Shown: piece by piece, positions 41,958 through 50,519 of the stretch
Position numbering within the stretch: position 1 is the stretch's first letter
Layout: each line of letters opens with the position of its first letter
Origin: DATNPX01 sp036702975
Lineage (GTDB): Bacteria; Cyanobacteriota; Vampirovibrionia; Obscuribacterales; Obscuribacteraceae
Assembly (NCBI GenBank): GCA_036702975.1
Contig: DATNPX010000034.1
Location: 310,001 to 374,000 of the forward strand
Reading direction: 5' to 3'
Length of the DNA: 64,000 bases
Position numbers and translations under genes: made by a program
Notes under the pieces: model-generated
Told to the model about the DNA's origin: nothing
The model's database searches: none
The model's input: only the letters and a program-made list of their open reading frames with translations

Positions 41958-42809
41958 ATGATTCTAGTAACGGGCGCCACCGGCAATATCGGCTCAGAGG
42001 TCGTAAAACAGCTTGTAGCAAAAGGCAAAAAAGTTAGAGTTGTCAGCAGAGATGCAGCCAAACTCGCAGGCATTCCAGCAGGTGTCGAAAAAGTAGTTGG
42101 CGAGATCTCAGATGCCTCGACTTTGCTGAAAGCCGTGGACGGTGCCGACGAAATCTTTCTTTTTCCGCTTATACACGAAGAGGACCACAAATCTATGAAA
42201 GCGATTCTCAAAGAGGCTAAAAAGGCTGGAACTTCGAAAGTTGTGATGCTCTCCTCACTTGGCGCACGTTCTGGGACACAGAATGCCATTGGCAAACTGC
42301 ATCGCGAAAAAGAGGAACTCGTTGAAGCATCCGGAATCGATTGGGCACTGGTGCGACCGGGCTCGTTTATGACGAACACCTTCCAGTGGTTACCCACTAT
42401 CAAATCTTTGGGGACGGTGTTCAATCCGACCGGCGACGGTAAGGTGGCACCAATCAGCCCACGCGATATAGCCGCAGTCTCAGTTGCAGCATTGACCGAA
42501 AATCACGTCGGCAAGATTTTCGAACTGACAGGACCGGAGTTACTCAGCACACCGGAACAAGCCGAAATCCTGGCGAAAGCAACCGGACTAGCGATCAAAT
42601 GCGTCGATGTGCCAGCCGAGCAAGCGGCCGAACAAGCACAGAAAAGCGGACTGCCAGGCTTCATTGCGACCGCTTTGGGTCAAATGTGGTCGCGAATTAA
42701 ATCAGGACAGCTCGCCGTTGTAACGCACGACGTGCAGCAGGTGACCGGCAACACAGGCGAGACTTTCAAAGAATGGTGCGAAAGAAATCGTGCTGCGTTT
42801 TTGAATTGA
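41958..42809 (+). CDS. NmrA-like NAD(P)-binding oxidoreductase
   Basis: The ATG at 41958 sits 7 bases after AAGGAG (283 aa); an ATG at 41952 is too close. The Rossmann motif ILVTGATGNIGSEVVKQLVAKG is at residue 2, then VVMLSSLGA and LVRPGSFMTNTFQW. The extended SDR/NmrA group includes NADPH:quinone reductases such as QOR2 and azoreductase-like proteins. There is no catalytic Tyr-x-x-x-Lys. Paired with a TetR regulator it probably detoxifies a quinone or electrophile that is also the inducer. Confidence 0.9.
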   Translation: MILVTGATGNIGSEVVKQLVAKGKKVRVVSRDAAKLAGIPAGVEKVVGEISDASTLLKAVDGADEIFLFPLIHEEDHKSMKAILKEAKKAGTSKVVMLSSLGARSGTQNAIGKLHREKEELVEASGIDWALVRPGSFMTNTFQWLPTIKSLGTVFNPTGDGKVAPISPRDIAAVSVAALTENHVGKIFELTGPELLSTPEQAEILAKATGLAIKCVDVPAEQAAEQAQKSGLPGFIATALGQMWSRIKSGQLAVVTHDVQQVTGNTGETFKEWCERNRAAFLN

Positions 42810-42935
42810 GCGAGATTGAGCGAAATTGAACGAAATTGAACGAAATTGAGTGAGATTGAACGAGATTGAACGAGATTGAACGAGATTGAGTGAGATTGAC
42901 TCGAGATTGAGTGAGATTGAACCCAATTGAGCGCA
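42805..42935. repeat. 10-bp-period tandem repeat ATTGARYGAR
   Basis: About 13 units of ATTGARYGAR (for example ATTGAACGAG, ATTGAGTGAG), one with an extra base, start in the last codons of the oxidoreductase and fill the gap before the convergent desulfurase gene. The period equals one helical turn. No spacer, so not CRISPR. Confidence 0.85.
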
Positions 42936-42977
42936 AAAGAGTCGGGTTAAAGGATGATGGCGAAATGGTGGCGGGCC

Positions 42978-45194
42978 TTAAAGCGGTCCGCCACCACGAC
43001 CTTGAACAATTTTCCAGAGGGCGGCTACTAGTGCATCAACATCTTCACAGGTGTTGTATACACCAAGCGATGCTCGAACCGACGATTCTAAACCAAAGCG
43101 TCTCAAGATAGGCTGGGCGCAATGGTGCCCACCTCGGACAGCGATACCCTCAAGGTTTAGAGCTTTGCTGACTTCGTCTGTTTTGAATCCATCTAGTACA
43201 AACGAGACGACGCCAGCTTTTTCGGCCGCCGTGCCGACGACATGCAGACCGGGGATCGTAGACAATCTTTCGGTCATATAGCGGAGTAACTCTGCTTCAT
43301 GGCGGCTTACGTTGTGCATGCCGATACGCTCGAGATATTCAATCGCAGCGCCAAGACCAATTGCGTCTGCGATATTGCCTGTACCGGCTTCGAATCGTCC
43401 CGGCGGCGGCTGATACACAGTGCGTTCAAAGGTGACATCTTGAATCATGTTGCCACCACCTTGCCATGGTGGCATTCCCTCAAGCACATTCGATTTGCCA
43501 TATACGACACCAATTCCGGTTGGTGCGTAGACTTTGTGTCCCGAAAATACATAAAAGTCGCAGTCGTATTCTTGCACATCCACGCTCATGTGAGAGATTG
43601 CTTGCGCACCATCTACGATGACCTTCGCCCCAACGCGATGAGCGGCATCGATCATTTCTTTAACCGGAGTCACTGTGCCCAGCGCATTTGAAACTTGCGT
43701 TATTGATACCAAAACCGTTTTGTGGTTCAGCAAGCGTTCGTATTCATCGAGGATGATCTGCCCGTGATCGTCAACCGGAGCTACTCTCAATCGCGCGCCC
43801 TTTTCCGCACATAGCATTTGCCACGGCACGATGTTTGCGTGATGCTCCAACCAAGAGATGACAATCTCGTCGTCTTTCTGAACGTTTTTTCGTCCCCAAC
43901 TTTGCGCTATGAAATTGATGCCTTCAGTGGCACCACGGACAAAGACAATTTCGTTGACGGATGGTGCATTGATAAAGCGGCGGACACTTTCCCGCGCTCT
44001 CTCATAAGCATCAGTCGACCGCGCCGCTAATTCGTGCGCAGCTCTGTGGATGTTGGAATTTTCGTGCTCATAGAAGTACTTGAGCCGGTCGATTACGTAC
44101 TGTGGTTTTTGCGTGGTGGCAGCATTATCAAACCAAACAAGCTTGCGTCCGTTGACCACTTCATTCAGAATCGGGAAGTCACGACGTACCGACTCTACAT
44201 TGAATCCACCAGCAATTGGCGTCGAGAGATAGGAGTCGGTGCCGAAAGTAGAATCTGCAGACTGAAGCAATTTTGCTACATCAGCGAAATCAGACTCGAG
44301 TCCGTGAGGTGACACCAGGGCATTGAAAGCAGAAGAATCAAGACCGCCTATAGAAAATGGCGAAGCGAACATGCTTTCTGCCATCTTGGTCAAATCAGCG
44401 GTGCTGTCCAATAGAGGTCTTGAATCCTGCAGAAACGCAAGAGCGCCAGAAATCTGGCTTGGATCAGTGAAGGATGAACTAGTGATACCACTTGGAGCGC
44501 TCATCGGGAAACCACCGAGTGTCGGCATGGTCGTGGACATCCCCGCAGGCGAGCCGCCAGCGACGCTGGCAGGAAAGAGTGCTGGAATAACGCCAGACGG
44601 AACGGCGCCGCTCGGCATCACACCCGATGGCAGTGCACCAGCAGAAAACGGCATCGGAATGTCCGACGGTACGCTGCCAGGGAAACTCACGGGAAGACCA
44701 TTTGGTAGTCCACTCATCGCGCTTCCAGGAACCGTCGGCATACCACCAGGAACAACTGCAGGAATCGCCGCGGAATATCCTGGCGACGAGCTAGGCATAC
44801 CATTCATACCTGGCACACCACTCATGCTGGGAATGCCTGGAACGCCAGGAATAGTTCCTTGGCCCATTGCAGCGGTCAGACCGGCAAGGTCATTCGGTAT
44901 GGGCGCAGAACTCACTGAACTCACTGAACTCACTGAAGGAAGTACCGTTTGGTTCGTAGCTGGCAGAACCGCATCCACTTGTTGCAAAAACACTCCAAGC
45001 TCAGAGGCTGATGGAGTGGCAACTTGCGCGATCTGCAAAGCTCCTGGCAAAGCGGCCATGAACTCGTTGGCGAGATTCGCAAACATCGCTTCATTCAGCG
45101 GCGCCTGATACGAACTAGCACCGTAGCCGGTGCCAGTTGTGTTTCTAGAGACGCCGTTCGCAGACTGTTTCTTATTCGGGTCACTTGTAGTCAT
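42978..45194 (-). CDS. cysteine desulfurase with long encapsulin-targeting N-terminus
   Basis: A 738-aa protein. Residues 335-738 are a SufS/type II cysteine desulfurase: VWFDNAATTQKPQYVIDRL, the PLP-Lys motif YVFSGHKVYAPTGIGVVYG and VRGGHHCAQPILRRFG with catalytic Cys692. It releases sulfur from L-cysteine as an enzyme persulfide. Residues 1-330 are disordered, rich in Pro, Gly, Met and Ser (PGVPGIPSMSGVPGMNGMPS), with a few short hydrophobic motifs. In known Family 2A encapsulin systems such an N-terminal extension loads the enzyme into the shell. The start overlaps the shell gene's stop by 14 bp, indicating coupled translation. Confidence 0.95.
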   Translation of the reverse strand: MTTSDPNKKQSANGVSRNTTGTGYGASSYQAPLNEAMFANLANEFMAALPGALQIAQVATPSASELGVFLQQVDAVLPATNQTVLPSVSSVSSVSSAPIPNDLAGLTAAMGQGTIPGVPGIPSMSGVPGMNGMPSSSPGYSAAIPAVVPGGMPTVPGSAMSGLPNGLPVSFPGSVPSDIPMPFSAGALPSGVMPSGAVPSGVIPALFPASVAGGSPAGMSTTMPTLGGFPMSAPSGITSSSFTDPSQISGALAFLQDSRPLLDSTADLTKMAESMFASPFSIGGLDSSAFNALVSPHGLESDFADVAKLLQSADSTFGTDSYLSTPIAGGFNVESVRRDFPILNEVVNGRKLVWFDNAATTQKPQYVIDRLKYFYEHENSNIHRAAHELAARSTDAYERARESVRRFINAPSVNEIVFVRGATEGINFIAQSWGRKNVQKDDEIVISWLEHHANIVPWQMLCAEKGARLRVAPVDDHGQIILDEYERLLNHKTVLVSITQVSNALGTVTPVKEMIDAAHRVGAKVIVDGAQAISHMSVDVQEYDCDFYVFSGHKVYAPTGIGVVYGKSNVLEGMPPWQGGGNMIQDVTFERTVYQPPPGRFEAGTGNIADAIGLGAAIEYLERIGMHNVSRHEAELLRYMTERLSTIPGLHVVGTAAEKAGVVSFVLDGFKTDEVSKALNLEGIAVRGGHHCAQPILRRFGLESSVRASLGVYNTCEDVDALVAALWKIVQGRGGGPL

Positions 45195-46107
45195 GGTAGT
45201 TTCCTACCTCAACATTCTCAAGAACCGCGATCGCATCGTCTGTCAAAACCGCCGCGGAGCAATAAAGCGCAATCAAGTATGAAGCCAACGATTTGTTGTT
45301 GATGCCCATGAAACGAACCGACAGACCAGGAGTTTGTTCACCTGGCAATCCCGGTTGATAGAGCCCTACGACGCCTTGCTTCTTCTCGCCGACACGAAGC
45401 AGGAGAATGTTGGTTTTGCCACCATGAGCCTTAGGATTTTTCTCTCCGTCGACATGCAGTTTGTCGCAAGGAATAATCGGCAGACCTCTCCAAGTCAAGA
45501 AAGGCGTACCGAAAAGAGTAACTGTCGGCGGTGGCACTCCTCTTCTTGTGCATTCACGACCAAACGCCGCAACTGCGCGAGGATGCGCCAGGAAGAATGA
45601 TGGTTCCTTCCAAACTTTAGAGAGCAATTCATCAAGATCGTCAGGTGTCGGTGAGCCGTTACGCGTCTTTATTCTTTGAGCGTCCGGTACGTTCTTCAAT
45701 AGTCCGTAATCTTGACTATTGATCAATTCGTTCTCTTGCTGCTCCTTGACTTGCTCAATAGCCAAACGCAGCTGTTCACGAACCTGATCGAATGGGTTGC
45801 TGAACAAATCTGAAACGCGTGTATGAACGTTCAAGATTGTCGATATGGCGCTGAGTGTGTATTCGCGCGGATTTTCTTCGTAGTCGACGAACGTCTCGGG
45901 AATCGCCTTCTCTTCTTTTAGAGCGCAGGCAACTTCGACAGGCTTCTCTGCGACTTTGTTGACGCGTAAAATGCCCGCCTCCAAAGGCTTCCAGTCCAAG
46001 AAACGGACCAGCCAACGAGGAGTAATGTCCACATACTGTGGCGCGGTTTTAGTGACATTCGCTAACTGCGACGCGGCACGATCGCCTAATGCGTGGTGCG
46101 TAACCAT
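45181..46107 (-). CDS. Family 2A encapsulin shell protein (SrpI-like)
   Basis: A 308-aa HK97-fold nanocompartment protein. It has the long N-terminal arm of this family (ALGDRAASQLANVTKTAPQY, then TPRWLVRFLDWKPLEAGILR), the E-loop-like middle, FFLAHPRAVAAFGRECTRRG and GTPFLTWRGLPIIPCDKL, and the C-terminal part VVGLYQPGLPGEQTPGLSVRFMGI. Family 2A shells form about 24-nm cages that hold a cysteine desulfurase, exactly the downstream gene. A strong AAAGGAG site precedes the ATG. Stored sulfur or sulfur-starvation response is the role proposed for the cyanobacterial homologue. Confidence 0.93.
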   Translation of the reverse strand: MVTHHALGDRAASQLANVTKTAPQYVDITPRWLVRFLDWKPLEAGILRVNKVAEKPVEVACALKEEKAIPETFVDYEENPREYTLSAISTILNVHTRVSDLFSNPFDQVREQLRLAIEQVKEQQENELINSQDYGLLKNVPDAQRIKTRNGSPTPDDLDELLSKVWKEPSFFLAHPRAVAAFGRECTRRGVPPPTVTLFGTPFLTWRGLPIIPCDKLHVDGEKNPKAHGGKTNILLLRVGEKKQGVVGLYQPGLPGEQTPGLSVRFMGINNKSLASYLIALYCSAAVLTDDAIAVLENVEVGNYHDYK

Positions 46108-46340
46108 GAGTCTCCTTTAATGAGGATTAAAGTTGCCATTCAAAGTTCAAAGAGGTTCGTTCAAAACGATTATGGGGCAATACATAGCTTTTGAGCGATA
46201 GTGTATCTCTAAATTGCAAAATTGCATAATTGCATCGAATCTACAAATAGTGACTGTAAGCCAGGTCCAGCAGTAGCACCCACTTGAGAATTCGTTTATC
46301 TACGCGCAGAACTTGGGATTGAATAGATTACTTTCGAGAG

Positions 46341-46769
46341 CTATCCAGGACGCTTCAAATCAGACAGAACCTTTAGCGCCTTGTCAACATGTTTTTGCGC
46401 ATCCATTTGCGAGTCAAACACCATGCGCACCGTACCGCCTTTATCAATCACAAAAGTACGTCGCCCAGCAACCACACCGAGTGTAGATCGTACTCCATAA
46501 AGCTTGCGCAGCTGACCGTCCTCGTCGGACAACAACTTGAATGAAAGCTGATTCTTTTCGGCAAAGCCTTCGTGAGACTTCTTGTCATTCGACGAAACAC
46601 CAATGACTTCGGCTCCGACCTCGATAAAATCCTTATATGAAATATGAATCGCGGAACGAACAAGCTTCCTTGTGCAAATCATGGAGTTGTCTTTCGGATA
46701 GAAATACAGAACAACATTTTTCTTTCCAAGGAAGTCTTTGAGCGTAGGAAAAATTCCCGGAGTCGACAC
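46341..46769 (-). CDS. BCP/PrxQ-like peroxiredoxin with shortened N-terminus
   Basis: 142 aa from a GTG at 46769. The thioredoxin fold is recognisable (FLGKKNVVLYFYPKDNSMICTRKL, VGAEVIGVSSNDKKSHEGFA, RRTFVIDKGGTVRMVF). The peroxidatic Cys is kept, but the usual T-P-G-C-T is S-M-I-C-T, and the second conserved Cys four to five residues later is missing (KLVRSA). The first strand (APDFTLPDQDG) cannot be found in any frame upstream. It may be a decaying gene, or a functional 1-Cys variant with a lost first strand. Confidence 0.65.
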   Translation of the reverse strand: MSTPGIFPTLKDFLGKKNVVLYFYPKDNSMICTRKLVRSAIHISYKDFIEVGAEVIGVSSNDKKSHEGFAEKNQLSFKLLSDEDGQLRKLYGVRSTLGVVAGRRTFVIDKGGTVRMVFDSQMDAQKHVDKALKVLSDLKRPG

Positions 46770-46851
46770 GGTCTTGAATACACCGCCAATTCAGTTACGC
46801 TATTACCTAGCAGCACCGATTCGCGCTGTTTGGGTAGAACGACTATTGAGA

Positions 46852-47337
46852 CTAGCTCGCAAGATCCAGAACGGAATCAAATGAACAATTGGCTGCACGA
46901 GACCATACAGCAAAATTGAGACGACATAAAGCTGCCAAGTAAAAACAGAGGAACACCGTCCAGCAAGCGCCGAGAAAACATAACACCGAAATGACAAGCC
47001 ACGTGTAACCAAGACCGAGCCCTAGCCCGCAAGTGGGCTTCATAAATGCGGGAGACGCTGCCACAGGAACAGGATAGTCGGAAGCCGCAGTCGCCTGGGA
47101 CATTCGTGAGCTGATTAGAGAACGACTTCTTATTCCGACTGACTCGGGCGAAGGTATGGCATGTAACTTAGCGTCCGAAGAAGCAGTGTCAGTAAGAGCC
47201 AACGCGTTGGCAGAGCCTTCCTCAGAATTAGAACCAGAGACTAGTTCGATAGACTGCTCAGGCTCTGCAACAAAGCTCGCTTTTGGCAAAGTCGCGGAAT
47301 GTTCGTCGTGCTTATTTTGCTGAGGTTCAGGTTGCAT
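46852..47337 (-). CDS. hypothetical membrane protein
   Basis: 161 aa: 95 residues of polar, Ser/Glu-rich low complexity, then hydrophobic segments (GLGLGYTWLVISVLCFLGAC, WTVFLCFYLAALC). No family recognised. The neighbouring frame (down to 46803) also encodes a hydrophobic stretch (LYVVSILLYGLVQPIVHLIP) after the point where this frame becomes less membrane-like, so a frameshift near 46940 is possible. Kept at low confidence. Confidence 0.4.
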   Translation of the reverse strand: MQPEPQQNKHDEHSATLPKASFVAEPEQSIELVSGSNSEEGSANALALTDTASSDAKLHAIPSPESVGIRSRSLISSRMSQATAASDYPVPVAASPAFMKPTCGLGLGLGYTWLVISVLCFLGACWTVFLCFYLAALCRLNFAVWSRAANCSFDSVLDLAS

Positions 47338-47593
47338 GGCGAAAAAGCCTCAAGGGTCAATTCTGTTTCACTCTGTCTAAACAAACCGCACACTTTAAGT
47401 CGTACCCGGTTCGTCAAAAATACCTTAGCTTTAAGCAGCCAATTTTCTTCTGTGTTTAAAACAAAATCTCCTCTTTATAATCCAGGATAATCCAGGCGTA
47501 GAGTTGAATAAGGAGAGGGAGTCGGATGGAATTAGAGGGCACAACTAAAGGACGATTGGTCGTCACGTTGTTGCTCCGAATGTCAACCTCGAT

Positions 47594-47800
47594 TCAGTCA
47601 GATTTCTTTTTCGAGTCGAGCCTGATCAAACCGGCCATGAGAAGTCCGAACAGTCCCATCAAAATACCCCAATCACGATTGAGATTGATCGTCAGACCGG
47701 GGCTCAATTCGACCGGCTGCGGCTGAACCAGTCCATACCCGACGAGAATGGCGCCGAAGATCAAAAACAACCAAGCAATCGGAACTCTAACATCAAGCAT
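47594..47800 (-). CDS. small membrane protein linked to the symporter
   Basis: A 68-aa protein with two helices (VPIAWLFLIFGAILVGYGLV and WGILMGLFGLLMAGLIRLD), an Asn-Arg-Asp turn between them, and a Lys-rich end. It starts 3 bp after the stop of the symporter gene. Small two-helix proteins like this are often encoded directly after SSS-type sugar symporters. It may be an accessory subunit. Confidence 0.75.
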   Translation of the reverse strand: MLDVRVPIAWLFLIFGAILVGYGLVQPQPVELSPGLTINLNRDWGILMGLFGLLMAGLIRLDSKKKSD

Positions 47801-47803
47801 AAC

Positions 47804-49411
47804 TCACCAGAAGACGACATTCGCGACAACGGTAACTATGAGCACCAATACTCCAAGGAAAAGCGGGCTCTTATACCAGACAGGCTTGCCTTCGTTCGGC
47901 AGATCGCTGACACCATATACGAGACCAACCAGTTCGCTATCCGGTTTCGGCTTGGTGAAGAATGAAATAATGATCGTGAAGACAAAACAAGCCAGCCACG
48001 CGTAGGTTGCACGCCAGAAGTTTCCTGCCATTACAGAAGGATAGTGATAGTTGTCGGTCGTCAAATAATGAACGGCGGCCGTCAGGGTGCCGATTACCAA
48101 CCCCCAGAAAGCGCCCCAAGGCGTGCAGCGCTTCCAAAACATTCCCAACAAAAACGTGGCGAACAAAGGTGCGTTGAAGAAGGTGAATATGAGCTGCATG
48201 TAGTCCATGATGCTGGGGAAGCCACGCACCAGATAAGCAGTGGCAATACTTATCAGGATGCCACCAGCGGTGGAGATGTGACCCATTTTTAGATAGTGTT
48301 CGTCTGACTTATTTTTGGCTATATAGCTCTGATAAAGATCATAAGTCCAAACGGTATTAAATGCGGTGACATTGCCTGCCATGCCTGACATGAAACTTGC
48401 AAGCATAGCAGTCAGACCAATACCGAGCATGCCTGTGGGATAAAGCTTGGAAAGCAGTAAAGGCATCGCCTGGTTGAACGAGTGCTCGGGCAAGGCATCC
48501 TTTCCTAATTCAGGAACCAGAACCAGTGCGATCAGACCTGGCAATACGGTCAAGAGCGGAAAGAAGACTTTCGGAAAAGCAGCAATCAACGGTGTGCGCT
48601 GGGCGCCGTTCAAATTCTCCGCAGCCAGAGCGCGCTGAATCACGAGAAAGTCAGTGCACCAATATCCGAAAGAGAGAACAAATCCGAGACCGGACACCAA
48701 ACCGATCCAGTCGATGCCCATGGAATTATTGGCTGTCGCAGTAAAAGACCAAAGGTGCGCGTATGTTTCCTTTGGAAAATGTGACACCAGACCTTGCCAA
48801 CCGCCGACTCGATAGAGTCCGATGATTGAGATTGGGAGAAGTCCGAAGACTATGAGAAAGAACTGCAGAACTTCGTTGTAGATTGAAGAAGTCAAACCTC
48901 CCAGGTAGGTATAAGCGAGGACCACGCCTGCGGCTATGAAGATCGAGATGTTCATGTCCCAGTGCAGTAGTAACTGGAAAACATCCGCCATCGCAAATAG
49001 ATTGATACCAGACATGAGCACGGTCATGACGGCAAAAGAGATAGCGTTCAGAGCGCGCGTCGGCTCATTGAAGCGCATCTTCAGATACTCGGGCACACTG
49101 CGCACTTTGGAACAGTAGTAGAACGGCATCATGAAGAGCGCCAAAAACACCATTGCCGGAATAGCGCCAAGCCAATAGAAATGAGCTGTCATGACGCCAT
49201 ATTGGGCACCATTGGCAGCCATTCCCATAACTTCAATTGCACCGAGATTGGCTGAAAGAAACGCCAATCCGGTCACCCAACTGGGAATCTTATGACCGGC
49301 AAGAAAGAAATCTTCGCCGCTGACCATCTGCTTCTTCAAAGCAAAGCCAACGCCGATAACGAACACGAAATAGATGCCTATTATGAGGTAATCTACGGCA
49401 CCGATTTGCAT
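47804..49411 (-). CDS. sodium/solute symporter (SSS family, SGLT-like)
   Basis: A 535-aa protein with 13-14 helices. Helix 1 shows VDYLIIGIYFVFVIGVGFAL and the following loop has SGEDFFLAGHKIPSWVTGLAFLSANLGAIEVMG, a hallmark of the SSS family (the G-x-x-x-S/A-N-x-G segment). Later AYTYLGGLTSSIYNEVLQFF is the sodium-site helix 5 region, and GMLGIGLTAMLASFMSGMAG is helix 8. The nearest known class carries sugars such as galactose or glucose with Na+. Middle gene of a three-gene unit with ssb upstream (3-bp gap) and a two-helix protein downstream. Confidence 0.92.
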   Translation of the reverse strand: MQIGAVDYLIIGIYFVFVIGVGFALKKQMVSGEDFFLAGHKIPSWVTGLAFLSANLGAIEVMGMAANGAQYGVMTAHFYWLGAIPAMVFLALFMMPFYYCSKVRSVPEYLKMRFNEPTRALNAISFAVMTVLMSGINLFAMADVFQLLLHWDMNISIFIAAGVVLAYTYLGGLTSSIYNEVLQFFLIVFGLLPISIIGLYRVGGWQGLVSHFPKETYAHLWSFTATANNSMGIDWIGLVSGLGFVLSFGYWCTDFLVIQRALAAENLNGAQRTPLIAAFPKVFFPLLTVLPGLIALVLVPELGKDALPEHSFNQAMPLLLSKLYPTGMLGIGLTAMLASFMSGMAGNVTAFNTVWTYDLYQSYIAKNKSDEHYLKMGHISTAGGILISIATAYLVRGFPSIMDYMQLIFTFFNAPLFATFLLGMFWKRCTPWGAFWGLVIGTLTAAVHYLTTDNYHYPSVMAGNFWRATYAWLACFVFTIIISFFTKPKPDSELVGLVYGVSDLPNEGKPVWYKSPLFLGVLVLIVTVVANVVFW

Positions 49412-49414
49412 TGG

Positions 49415-49756
49415 TTATTGCGCGAAATCACTCATATCGTTGCTGTCTCTTTTGCTGCCCAACAAGCGCAATGAAGTAGCATGCACCACAGGCTTCACAT
49501 TCTTGTTGCCGCCGTCATCTGTCCAGCGGTTGAAATCGAGGCGACCTTCGATACCGATCAAGCTGCCCTTGCGGACGTATTCGCCAGCTATCTCGGCCTG
49601 CCGTCCCCAAATCTCTATGTCAAACCAATCAGTTTCCTTTTCTTTGGTCGGACGATTGACAGCTAGCGAAAACGTCGTCTTTACGCGACCGCTTTCAAAG
49701 TAACGCATCTCCGGATCACGACCGGCTCGACCAACCAGAACTAAGGAGTTCACCAT
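49415..49756 (-). CDS. ssb: single-stranded DNA-binding protein
   Basis: A 113-aa OB-fold protein: MVNSLVLVGRAGRDPEMRYFESGRVKTTFSLAVNR, DWFDIEIWGRQAEIAGEYVRKGSLIGIEGRLDFNRW and HATSLRLLG. The fold is complete, but the chain lacks the long Gly-rich linker of housekeeping SSBs and ends SNDMSDFAQ rather than the full acidic D-D-D-I-P-F tip; a short acidic/Phe end remains. The transport neighbours are unrelated in function, and it may be a second, specialised SSB. Confidence 0.92.
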   Translation of the reverse strand: MVNSLVLVGRAGRDPEMRYFESGRVKTTFSLAVNRPTKEKETDWFDIEIWGRQAEIAGEYVRKGSLIGIEGRLDFNRWTDDGGNKNVKPVVHATSLRLLGSKRDSNDMSDFAQ

Positions 49757-49804
49757 CTATTTCTGCCTCATTAACTTAAGACCCATACGTGCTATGGTCT
49801 TGGA

Positions 49805-50500
49805 ATGCAATTTTCACGCGGAGTGTCTACTATAACAGCAACGGTACAGCCGCAGATCATCAAAGAATCGCATCTCCAACCGATTTGGCATGTGATAGTT
49901 CTAAACGTGCTCACGGTCGGTTTCTATGCACTGGTTTGGTTTTTCAAAACGGCGCGAGTTCTATCAAATCGAGCTAATGACTTGCTCGAACGCCCCTCTC
50001 AATCCGCGCCGCACCTGGCGCCGCCCAAACTAGCTGAATTGACGGAGCAAGAGATAAATTCTCTAGACTTAATCAAACGAGTGCCGCCAATTTTTTTAAT
50101 GCTCGGCATCTTACTGCCTATCATCAACTTCTTTCTCGGCTTCTTTTTCTTCAAAATGCTCGCCGAGCTTTATCCGGACAGAACGTCGTTCATTCGTGCA
50201 CAGCCGGCTTTGGTCGGGCTCGGGCTTTCTGTTGCGCTTGTCGGCTCAGCCTGGCTTGCACGTTTGCCGCATCTCTACTTCTTGCTCTACTGCGTCGGTG
50301 TATGCGTTCCGCTTTGTATCGGACAACATCTCCTCAACTGCTATTGGCGCCAAATTGAACTTGACGACGACCTGCTTGTCAGGCACTCGTTTTCTACATC
50401 CGAGCTGGTCATGCTCATACTTGGCATTGTCTTACTGGGCTTGATAATTGCCGGATTTTTCGTCACACCGATGCAGCCGGCTCCGATTTTGTCACCGTGA
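49805..50500 (+). CDS. DUF4234-like integral membrane protein
   Basis: A 231-aa protein with five or six helices. The first is HVIVLNVLTVGFYALVWFFK, followed by a polar loop; this matches the DUF4234-type pattern (a helix ending F-Y-x-x-W-F/Y). Then come ILLPIINFFLGFFFFKMLAE, LVGLGLSVALVGSAWLA, LYFLLYCVGVCVPLCIGQHLL and a last helix (LVMLILGIVLLGLIIAGFFV). The family's role is unknown. It is divergent from ssb by 48 bp, so the promoters share that gap. Confidence 0.65.
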   Translation: MQFSRGVSTITATVQPQIIKESHLQPIWHVIVLNVLTVGFYALVWFFKTARVLSNRANDLLERPSQSAPHLAPPKLAELTEQEINSLDLIKRVPPIFLMLGILLPIINFFLGFFFFKMLAELYPDRTSFIRAQPALVGLGLSVALVGSAWLARLPHLYFLLYCVGVCVPLCIGQHLLNCYWRQIELDDDLLVRHSFSTSELVMLILGIVLLGLIIAGFFVTPMQPAPILSP

Positions 50501-50519
50501 AATTCGCACCGAAGGCGCA

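Noticed and set aside
42805..42935. CRISPR array
   Set aside because: The units are 10 bp with no spacers, and no cas gene is present.
44323..45108. A 261-codon plus-strand open frame opposite the desulfurase N-terminus
   Set aside because: It is the complement of the Pro/Gly-rich low-complexity coding region; the real gene on the other strand has clear homology, overlap with the shell gene and a catalytic domain.
46803..47012. Separate 69-codon hydrophobic frame
   Set aside because: It overlaps the hypothetical membrane protein at 46852 and has no ribosome site; at most it is the end of a frameshifted copy of that gene.
47526..47726. A 66-codon plus-strand frame with a GGAGAGGG site
   Set aside because: Most of it is antisense to the two-helix protein of the symporter operon, and its sequence has no membrane or domain pattern.
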